37,509 nt of DNA from Eubacteriales bacterium. Its GTDB lineage: Bacteria; Bacillota; Clostridia; Christensenellales; MB2-83. Below, in pieces: positions 31,867 to 37,509 of this stretch. Below the pieces are notes generated by a model, which was given only the letters and a program-made list of their open reading frames with translations, was not told the DNA's origin and ran no database searches. The translations under genes and the position numbers were made by a program. Positions within the stretch are counted from its first letter, which is position 1; the number at the start of each line of letters is the position of its first letter. The stretch covers positions 1-37,509 of the forward strand of contig JAHAZM010000039.1 of NCBI GenBank assembly GCA_018385275.1, in the 5' to 3' direction.

Positions 31867-33317
31867 TGAACACAAAATTGATCGGCAATTACGTCGGCAA
31901 GATCCTGCTGATCCTCAGCGTCTCCATGGTTCCGGCGTTCATGATCGCACTCTTTGCCGGCGAAGAAACAGCCGCATGGTCGTTTTTCGCGACCATCGCG
32001 CTGTCGGCGGCGGCCTCTGTTCTGCTCACCCGCATCCGTCCCAAAACGAAGAGCCTGTATTCGCGCGAGGGTTTTGTCATCGTCGCTCTGTCGTGGGTCT
32101 CCCTCTCGATCCTGGGCGCGCTTCCCTTTTACCTGAGCAGCAGCATCCCGCGCTTTGTTGACGCCCTGTTTGAAACCGTCTCCGGTTTCACCACCACCGG
32201 AGCGACCATCCTGCCCGAGGTCGAAAATCTGCCGATGAGCATTCTCTACTGGAGAAGCTTCACGCACTTGTTGGGCGGTATGGGCGTACTGGTCTTCCTG
32301 CTGGCTCTTGCGCCGCAGGACGGCGCCGGCGCTCCCATGCATATCCTGCGCGCCGAAAGCGCCGGCCCGACCGTGGGCAAACTGGCGCCCAAGCTGAGAC
32401 GCACCGCCCGCATCCTGTACCTCATCTATATCGGAATGACCCTGCTCGAACTGGTCGTCCTCCTGATCGGCGGCATGCCGTTCTTTGACGCGTTGACAAC
32501 GGCGCTGGGGACGGCGGGCACCGGCGGTTTTTCTATCCGCAACAGCAGCATCGCCGACTACAGTCCGTTTTGTCAATCGGCAGTGGCCGTCTTCATGTTC
32601 CTGTTCGCCATCAATTTCAATATGTATTACTGCATCCTGCTCGGCGATATCCGCAGCGTTTGGAAAAACAGCGAACTGCGCGCCTATCTGCTGATCGTCC
32701 TGATCGCCACGGGCGCCATCACGATCAGCACGCTCACCCGCTTCGCCTCTGTCGGCGAGGCGATCCATCACTCCTTCTTCCAGGTGTCGTCCATCGTTTC
32801 GACCACCGGTTTCGCGACGCTGGACTATAACGGCTGGCCCGAGTTCGCTCACGCCATCCTGATCATCCTGATGTTCATCGGCGGCTGCGCAGGCTCCACC
32901 GGCGGCGGCATGAAGGTCTCCCGTATCGTGATCCTGATCAAATCCCTCGGTTACGAGATGGATAAACTGATCCATCCGCACCGCGTAACCTCCCTGCGGC
33001 TCGACGGCCGCAATATCGTGGCCGACGGCACGATCCGGCAGATCCACGTGTACTTTTTCTTCTATTTCTTCATCCTGATCATCTCGACGCTTCTGCTGTC
33101 GCTCGAAGGATTCAGCTTCAAAACCAACTTCTCCGCCGTTCTCGCCTGTCTGAACAACATCGGACCGGGCATGGACCTGGTCGGCCCGGCCTGCAATTAC
33201 AGTTTCTTCAGCATTCCGGCCAAACTGCTTCTGATCCTCAACATGCTGATCGGCCGTCTCGAAATCTTCCCGATCCTGCTTTTGTTCGCGCCGTCTACCT
33301 GGAAGCGCAGAAGCTGA
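31866..33317 (+). CDS. trkH: Trk potassium uptake channel subunit TrkH/KtrB
   Basis: A 483-residue membrane channel of four M1-P-M2 units. Selectivity-filter loops: ETVSGFTTTGATIL, TAGTGGFSIRNSS, SSIVSTTGFATLDY and CLNNIGPGMDLV, each around the conserved glycine. It forms the K+ pore controlled by TrkA. Full length. The last gene of the operon, followed by a strong terminator. Confidence 0.95.
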   Translation: MNTKLIGNYVGKILLILSVSMVPAFMIALFAGEETAAWSFFATIALSAAASVLLTRIRPKTKSLYSREGFVIVALSWVSLSILGALPFYLSSSIPRFVDALFETVSGFTTTGATILPEVENLPMSILYWRSFTHLLGGMGVLVFLLALAPQDGAGAPMHILRAESAGPTVGKLAPKLRRTARILYLIYIGMTLLELVVLLIGGMPFFDALTTALGTAGTGGFSIRNSSIADYSPFCQSAVAVFMFLFAINFNMYYCILLGDIRSVWKNSELRAYLLIVLIATGAITISTLTRFASVGEAIHHSFFQVSSIVSTTGFATLDYNGWPEFAHAILIILMFIGGCAGSTGGGMKVSRIVILIKSLGYEMDKLIHPHRVTSLRLDGRNIVADGTIRQIHVYFFFYFFILIISTLLLSLEGFSFKTNFSAVLACLNNIGPGMDLVGPACNYSFFSIPAKLLLILNMLIGRLEIFPILLLFAPSTWKRRS

Positions 33318-33326
33318 CGACTTCAA

Positions 33327-33355
33327 AAATATCCCCCGTAAAACGGGGGATATTT
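33327..33355 (+). terminator. Terminator after trkH
   Basis: A perfect 12-bp stem, AAATATCCCCCG with CGGGGGATATTT, loop TAAAA, followed by a T-rich stretch. Confidence 0.85.
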
Positions 33356-33558
33356 CATTTTCAGGCAAAGCTCTGAGCGTTTAAAGTGCGCCGTTGATTG
33401 GCCTGCCAGCCGTGCGTCATGATGCTTACGAGCCTCTTTTTCGATTCAAAAAGAAAGTAACTCATATTCTATCGGCTTTTTCAGCAGGCGGGCGTGTTCG
33501 TGAAGAGAGATGTGCCGCGCAGGTCGTTATCAACCGACAGCCGCGGGCGTTCCGCGTT

Positions 33559-34347
33559 TCAGGCGCGGATATCCTTTCTGTTATAGCGGAAGAAGGCGAC
33601 GACGATGCCGATCAGAGTAAAGACGAGTCCGGGGATCAGGTATTTCACCTCGATATGACCGGCCGCGGCGATCGCGGTGCCGTCGGCGTAGGCAAACGGC
33701 GTGATATATCTCAGAAACTCCGCGTCATCAGTCAGATTGGCGAGGATGTTCATGAAATAAAGAACGAAAGCGACGCCGAGTCCGAGACCGAGGCCGTTTC
33801 CTCTCAGGAACGCGGAAAGACCGAACATGACGCAGGCGATCTCGATCTGCATCAGCAGATAGCCGAGGAAGACGTTGAAAAAGAGCGAAGCGTCGATCTC
33901 CTGACCGATGGCCAGGCCTGCCGCGACGGCGGACAGCGCGACGACGAAATTGAGGACCAGCACCTCTGCGACGACGGCCGCGAGTTTATACGCAACGACG
34001 TAAGAGCGGGAAACGGGATGCGTGAGTAAAAACTCCGCCGTGTGCTCGCGCTCCTCTTTGGCCAGGGCGGCCACGCCCAGCAGCGCCGCGAAAAACGCGC
34101 CGCCAAGCCCGAGCACGTTGCCACATTCGACGGCAAAATAACCGCCGAACTCGCCGAAGTTGATTTTATCCATATTGAAAGCTTCCGAAAATCCGCCCAT
34201 CTGGGAGAACATATCGCCCATTTCGTTCATCTGTGCGGTCATCTGCGGATACAGGACGATGCTGACGACCAGCATGAACGCGATCGCGCCGGTCCACACG
34301 AGGAGCTTGATACGGTCTCTTTTCAGTTCATGAAAAAACAGCGTCAT
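33559..34347 (-). CDS. ABC-2 type exporter permease
   Basis: A 262-residue membrane protein with about six hydrophobic helices and the ABC-2 permease feel: FFHELKRDRIKLLVWTGAI at the start, LGVAALAKEEREHTAEFLLTHPVSR (the conserved cytoplasmic loop), YITPFAYADG near the end. It works with the ATPase encoded upstream to export an unknown substrate or confer drug resistance. The ATG at 34347 has GGAGG nine bases upstream and starts 1 base after the ATPase stop. The longer frame reaching 35025 is the ATPase region read out of frame. Confidence 0.9.
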   Translation of the reverse strand: MTLFFHELKRDRIKLLVWTGAIAFMLVVSIVLYPQMTAQMNEMGDMFSQMGGFSEAFNMDKINFGEFGGYFAVECGNVLGLGGAFFAALLGVAALAKEEREHTAEFLLTHPVSRSYVVAYKLAAVVAEVLVLNFVVALSAVAAGLAIGQEIDASLFFNVFLGYLLMQIEIACVMFGLSAFLRGNGLGLGLGVAFVLYFMNILANLTDDAEFLRYITPFAYADGTAIAAAGHIEVKYLIPGLVFTLIGIVVAFFRYNRKDIRA

Positions 34348-34348
34348 C

Positions 34349-35224
34349 TCACTTGCCCTCCTTCGTATAGTAATGCATGAACACGTCTTCAATATCAGGA
34401 TCGGCCAGCGTGATATCCTCGAACGAAAGCGGAGCAAGCGCGCGGATGAGCGCGTCGGCGCGGCCGCTGTAAAAGAAACTGACAAAATCCTCGGTACGCT
34501 TGACGTCACGGATGCCTTCGATCGCGGGCAGCTCGGCGGCGCCGTGCAGCGTGACGCGCTTGATCCCCGCTCCGGCGAGCGTGTCGATGCTCTTCTCCGC
34601 GATGAGCCTGCCATCGCGCACGATGCCGGCGCGACGGCAGTAGCGGCCGATTTCCGAAAGCACGTGCGAGGACAGGAACACCGTAGCGCCCTCCTCGCTG
34701 CGCTCTTTGAGCAGAGCGAAAAACTCTCTCTGAATGAGCGGATCCAGGCCGCTCGTCGGCTCGTCAAGGATATAGAGGCGGGGTTTATGCTGCAGAGCCG
34801 CGACGATCCCGACTTTCTTGCGGTTGCCGAGGGAAAGCTCGGCGACCTTGCGCGACAGGTCGAGTCCGAGCCGTTCGGCAAGGCGGTTCGCTTCCTCGCG
34901 GCAGTCTTTTTTCCGCAGCCCGGCCGAGAAAGCGAGCACCTCGTGCACGCGCATCCCGCCGTAAAACGCCGCTTCGGAGGGAAGATAACCCACCTCGCGG
35001 CGGATCGCTTCGCTCTCCCGGTCAACGTCCATACCGAGTACTCTCGCGCTGCCGGACGTCTTGCGGATCAGCCCGAGCAGCGTGCGAATGGTAGTGCTTT
35101 TGCCGGCGCCGTTCGGGCCGATAAAACCGAATATCTCCCCTTCTTCCACGGTGAGATCCACGTTTTCGACGCCTCGTACGGTCCCGTAGTACTTCGTCAG
35201 GCCCTTTGTTTCGATCGCTTTCAT
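34349..35224 (-). CDS. ABC transporter ATP-binding protein
   Basis: A 291-residue ABC ATPase with Walker A GPNGAGKSTT, Q-loop region LLGLIRKTSGSARVLG, signature ELSLGNRKKVGI, Walker B LYILDEPTSGLDP, and H-loop FLSSHVLSEI. The signature reads LSLGN in place of LSGGQ/LSKGM, a change tolerated in the ABC-2 drug-exporter group. I choose MKAIETKGLTKYYG at 35224 as start because the family opens this way. An in-frame ATG at 35260 lies in the degraded LRR region. Confidence 0.92.
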   Translation of the reverse strand: MKAIETKGLTKYYGTVRGVENVDLTVEEGEIFGFIGPNGAGKSTTIRTLLGLIRKTSGSARVLGMDVDRESEAIRREVGYLPSEAAFYGGMRVHEVLAFSAGLRKKDCREEANRLAERLGLDLSRKVAELSLGNRKKVGIVAALQHKPRLYILDEPTSGLDPLIQREFFALLKERSEEGATVFLSSHVLSEIGRYCRRAGIVRDGRLIAEKSIDTLAGAGIKRVTLHGAAELPAIEGIRDVKRTEDFVSFFYSGRADALIRALAPLSFEDITLADPDIEDVFMHYYTKEGK

Positions 35225-35256
35225 ATTCAGTCGTTCATCCTTTCCCGGAGGAATTT

Positions 35257-35846
35257 TCATTTGATGATGAATATAACATAAGAATGCGGTTTTTCACATG
35301 TTTCGTCGTTTGCAACAGATACGCTTTTATTCACGCGGCCTTCAATGCCGGCGTTGGCGAGAAAAGTGATTTTCCCAATGAAGAACCGTTCGTAAAAGAG
35401 CGCTGTCAGCGTTGTCGGAAACGTCGTTTCCTCCAGCTTTTCGCACGTGTCAAAAGCATAGTCTCTGATGATCTCAATCCTTCGCACAAGGTTGCCGCAA
35501 CCAGTTCATGACCGTCCTGAAACGCGCAGCAGCCGATCTTTTTTGCCGATCCCGGAATATAAACGTTCGTTATCTTTTCGTATAGGAGATCGCGCTGACA
35601 GGCAGTCCATTACAGACAGCAGGAATGACGATATTTCTATCCTCGCGAACTCCGAGCCCCGCGACCAAATATGAATCGGTCAGCTTGACCATTTCAAGTC
35701 CCCGCCGCCTTTGACATTATGTTGCGGACCGTTTGTCGGACTCGGCGGATTATCTGCAAGGGTTCGGAGGTTCCGCACGCGGCAACGGAAACAAGCATAA
35801 GAAACGCCGGCAGAAACAGCGCGAATCGTTTTATCCTTTTCTTGTG
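35257..35846 (-). pseudogene. BspA-type LRR lipoprotein, broken by several frameshifts
   Basis: Reading across frames on the minus strand reconstructs one lipoprotein. A GGGAGG ribosome site (35856-35851) is followed by KKRIKRFALFLPAFLML..., a signal peptide with lipobox VAAC, but the start ATG is missing (ACAAGAAA where ACAATGAAA would restore it). Then, after frame changes, come LVAGLGVREDRNIVIPAVC, ITNVYIPGSAKKIGCCAF, ELVAATLCEGL and IIRDYAFDTCEKLEETTFP. These are LRR_5 units of the BspA type, known as surface adhesins in gut bacteria. At least three frame shifts and the lost start make a functional product very unlikely. The zinc-ribbon gene lies just upstream on the same strand. Confidence 0.8.
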
Positions 35847-35902
35847 GAAACCTCCCGGTTACGGGTAATCGGTTTTCAATCCGTCAAGCCCTTATTTAAA
35901 AT

Positions 35903-36208
35903 TCACGAGTTGTCGGCAGTCGTCAAAGGGCTGCCGCAAAAAGAGCAGAATTTCCCGCTGTCGGCGGGCGCTCCGCAGTTCGGGCAAAATCCGGGCGCCT
36001 TTTTTTCCTTCGGCGCGGAAGCGGCAGACATCGCCGCGGCATCGTCGATCAGCTTCTGCATTCTGGCGTTATCCTCTTCGATCAGCTTTTTCGCTCTGAG
36101 CTCCGCCGCCTCGCGTTCTTCCGGCGTCATCCTGTCAAGCATCGCCTGTTGTTCTCTTTTCGCTTTTTCAATCATTTTTTCAAGTTCTTCCCGGCTTATG
36201 TCTGCCAT
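35903..36208 (-). CDS. Small zinc-ribbon protein with N-terminal coiled coil
   Basis: A 101-residue protein. Residues 1-60 are highly charged and helical (EELEKMIEKAKREQQAMLDRM), likely a coiled coil. Residues about 73-95 form a zinc ribbon with two C-x-x-C knuckles, FCPNCGAP and FCSFCGSP. There is no signal peptide. AAGGAG 9 bases upstream supports the start. Similar small double-CxxC proteins are common in Clostridia next to surface-protein genes, without known function. Confidence 0.75.
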   Translation of the reverse strand: MADISREELEKMIEKAKREQQAMLDRMTPEEREAAELRAKKLIEEDNARMQKLIDDAAAMSAASAPKEKKAPGFCPNCGAPADSGKFCSFCGSPLTTADNS

Positions 36209-36684
36209 ATCGTTTTTCTCCTTTTATCATGTTTTCGCGGCATTCGCGCATCCGTCCGCTTGGTCGAGATTCAGCCTCTCAATGATACCGTTGAGTATCT
36301 TCACGCAATCGAAGCGTTTGTTTTCCCTTACAAACGACGACGAGGCCAGTCAAGGGATCCGGTCGTTCTTGGCCGATGTTGGCGTCTTCGTGAAAATCAT
36401 TCCTCTATCGTTTTTCTACAGCCGAATCCTTCAAAGCGTCTTTCTCCGCAAATCCCGGTTCGTAAAGACGAAGCTATCGTCACCGGTTGAATGATACCAT
36501 AAATATATGAACAAATCAAGAAAAAAGAGGAAAAGATCCGCGTCTGAGACAGCGGAATTCATCGATAAATCACAAGGTTCCGGCTCTAAGATAACCGCCG
36601 TCCGTCTGGTCGCCGGCGGTCGAAAACGTCCGGCGGACGGATCCTCTGCGCCGCCTTTGTTTAAATCTTTCCGATTTGCTGAAC
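36209..36684. other. Gene-free stretch with possible decayed coding sequence
   Basis: About 475 bases between the zinc-ribbon gene and the tRNA terminator. Short peptide-like segments occur in different minus-strand frames (for example ENKRFDCVKILNGIIERL and FAEKDALKDSAVEKR), each soon stopped, with no start or ribosome site. It looks like old coding DNA, but I cannot name a family. Confidence 0.35.
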
Positions 36685-36722
36685 AAAAAACGAACAGACC
36701 GGTTTGTCCGGTCTGTTCGTTT
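36685..36722 (-). terminator. Terminator of the tRNA operon
   Basis: A perfect 15-bp stem, AAACGAACAGACCGG with its complement, loop ACAAA on the minus strand, followed by TTTTTT. It ends the seven-tRNA transcript, 4 bases past the CCA of tRNA-Tyr. Confidence 0.92.
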
Positions 36723-36725
36723 CTG

Positions 36726-36810
<85 letters not shown>

Positions 36811-36840
36811 ATGAGGATTTATGATCGTCTGAAGCGTTAG

Positions 36841-36916
36841 TGGAGCTGGTGATGGGACTCGAACCCGCAACCTGCTGATTACAAATCAGCTGCTCTACCA
36901 ATTGAGCTACACCAGC
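36841..36916 (-). tRNA. tRNA-Thr (TGT)
   Basis: A 76-base tRNA: acceptor GCTGGTG pairing with CACCAGC, anticodon loop TTTGTAA (TGT), T-loop GGTTCGAGTCC, and encoded CCA. Confidence 0.96.
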
Positions 36917-36989
36917 GCAATCGACGAAGCAATTATAGTAAAAGCGAACGAATCTGTCAAGGGAAAAATCCATCCGCTCTCCGGCGAAA

Positions 36990-37066
36990 TGGTGCCTCAG
37001 AATGGAATCGAACCATCGACACAGGGATTTTCAGTCCCTTGCTCTACCGACTGAGCTACCGAGGCA
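36990..37066 (-). tRNA. tRNA-Phe (GAA)
   Basis: A 77-base tRNA: acceptor TGCCTCG with TGAGGCA, anticodon loop CTGAAAA (GAA) on a GGGA/TCCC stem, T-loop GGTTCGATTCC, and encoded CCA. The 5' base is T1 paired with A72, which is slightly unusual. Confidence 0.95.
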
Positions 37067-37071
37067 AGAAA

Positions 37072-37148
37072 TGGCGACCCGGATGGGGCTCGAACCCACG
37101 ACCTCTAGCGTGACAGGCTAGCGTTCTAACCAGCTGAACTACCGGGCC
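37072..37148 (-). tRNA. tRNA-Asp (GTC)
   Basis: A 77-base tRNA: acceptor GGCCCGG with CCGGGTC, anticodon loop CTGTCAC (GTC), discriminator G as required for Asp, and encoded CCA. It is a queuosine substrate. Confidence 0.96.
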
Positions 37149-37162
37149 ATTCAAAAGAAATA

Positions 37163-37239
37163 TGGTGGGCCTTCAGGGACTTGAACCCCGGACCAATCGG
37201 TTATGAGCCGACCGCTCTGACCAACTGAGCTAAAGGCCC
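37163..37239 (-). tRNA. tRNA with CAT anticodon (elongator Met, or Ile2)
   Basis: A 77-base tRNA: acceptor GGGCCTT with AAGGCCC, anticodon loop CTCATAA (CAT), and encoded CCA. The first base pair is intact, so it is not the initiator. Position before Asp-Phe-Thr-Tyr, as in Bacillus operons, favours Met. The body also resembles lysidine-modified Ile2, so the identity is open. Confidence 0.85.
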
Positions 37240-37262
37240 GTTACCCTGAAGGGAAGAAAAAA

Positions 37263-37337
37263 TGGTGACCCCGAGGGGAATCGAACCCCTGTTATCGCCG
37301 TGAAAGGGCGGTGTCTTGACCTCTTGACCACGGGGCC
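37263..37337 (-). tRNA. tRNA-Glu (TTC)
   Basis: A 75-base tRNA: acceptor GGCCCCG with CGGGGTC, anticodon loop CTTTCAC (TTC), T-loop GGTTCGATTCC, and encoded CCA. Confidence 0.96.
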
Positions 37338-37358
37338 GGAACCCTACCCGAGATAAAA

Positions 37359-37435
37359 TGGTCGGAGTGAAGGGATCTGAACCCCCGACCCCATGCTCCC
37401 AAAGCACGTGCGCTACCAAGCTGCGCTACACTCCG
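37359..37435 (-). tRNA. tRNA-Pro (TGG)
   Basis: A 77-base tRNA: acceptor CGGAGTG with CACTCCG, anticodon loop TTTGGGA (TGG), and encoded CCA. The first gene of the operon, about 36 bases behind the -10 box. Confidence 0.96.
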
Positions 37436-37471
37436 CCGGAAACACACTGCCCGCTCTCAGGCACGGGACAT

Positions 37472-37500
37472 ATTATACAGGATAAATCCGCATCTGTCAA
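37472..37500 (-). promoter_or_regulatory. Consensus sigma-A promoter of the tRNA operon
   Basis: TTGACA (37500-37495), exactly 17 bases, TATAAT (37477-37472): both boxes perfect. It fits strong growth-linked expression of the seven tRNAs. Confidence 0.92.
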
Positions 37501-37509
37501 CTGTTTTTT

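Noticed and set aside
31692-33368. A 558-codon open frame on the minus strand
   Set aside because: Shadow of trkH and the end of trkA; composition very rich in Asp, Glu, Gln and Arg, with no family motif.
33361-33465. A 34-codon minus-strand frame (MSYFLFESKKRLVSIM...) between trkH and the ABC exporter
   Set aside because: No ribosome site, no recognisable family and no signal peptide. It could be chance, so it is not listed as a gene.
34349-35025. N-terminal extension of the ABC permease frame
   Set aside because: The extension is the ATPase gene read in the wrong frame. A GGAGG-backed ATG at 34347 starts the real permease.
37163-37239. Initiator tRNA-fMet
   Set aside because: The first acceptor pair is a normal G-C pair and the anticodon stem lacks the three G-C pairs of initiators. 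It is elongator Met or Ile2.

Overview
The window reads as a chromosomal segment of a GC-rich Gram-positive, most likely an uncultured member of the Clostridia (Christensenellales/Oscillospirales-like). This placement is an inference. It rests on strong AGGAGG-type ribosome binding sites, consensus TTGACA/TATAAT promoters, a LytTR-DUF3021 pair, an ApbE-like/NusG-II/Gx-transporter cluster, lipoproteins with Thr/Pro-rich linkers, remnants of BspA-type leucine-rich-repeat and DUF6273 lipoproteins, and a Firmicutes-like tRNA operon order. I see no rRNA, CRISPR array, insertion sequence or phage genes.

Layout. 1-4.9 kb (minus): a four-gene glycan operon behind a consensus promoter, consisting of a DegT/DnrJ sugar aminotransferase, a PglC-like phosphoglycosyl transferase, a GNAT-ATP-grasp fusion and a GT4 glycosyltransferase. 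It probably builds a lipid-linked N-acylated amino-sugar glycan. 5.1-7.5 kb (minus): a transglutaminase-like lipoprotein, a DUF6273 lipoprotein gene broken by an in-frame TAG, and a decayed LRR fragment. 7.6-8.8 kb (plus): a metallophosphoesterase. 8.9-15.6 kb (minus): the housekeeping block ruvC-ruvA-ruvB-queA-tgt-yajC (Holliday-junction processing, queuosine, Sec accessory), then hflX with a JAMM-motif N-terminal extension. 15.7-17.5 kb (minus): a Na/phosphate symporter with a PhoU tail.

17.6-19.6 kb: a divergent pair of an ECF S-component and a MocR/PdxR-type regulator around a shared operator-like inverted repeat. This may be vitamin B6 uptake control, but the regulator lacks the usual PLP lysine. 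19.6-24.2 kb: a YgjP-like metallopeptidase, a mini-lipoprotein, the degenerate ApbE-like/NusG-II/Gx cluster, an SH3b membrane protein and a dus gene. 24.3-25.9 kb: a Gfo/Idh/MocA oxidoreductase and a hotdog thioesterase. 26.1-27.0 kb (minus): LytTR and DUF3021. 27.3-29.3 kb: an EamA transporter, a YjbR-like protein and a PHP phosphatase. 29.5-33.3 kb (plus): mntP-mutT-trkA-trkH, an ion-homeostasis operon behind a promoter with a tandem 16-bp repeat. 33.6-35.2 kb (minus): a two-gene ABC-2 exporter. 35.3-36.2 kb (minus): a BspA-like lipoprotein pseudogene with several frameshifts, and a zinc-ribbon protein. 36.7-37.5 kb (minus): seven tRNA genes (Pro-Glu-Met-Asp-Phe-Thr-Tyr) between a perfect sigma-A promoter and a strong terminator.

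The main points of novelty are the GNAT-ATP-grasp glycan operon, the JAMM-HflX protein, the lysine-less MocR regulator with its ECF partner, the ApbE-like protein lacking metal-site residues, a roughly 21-bp motif present three times in intergenic DNA, and three decaying members of expanded surface-lipoprotein families. All family assignments come from motif reading. No database search was run.
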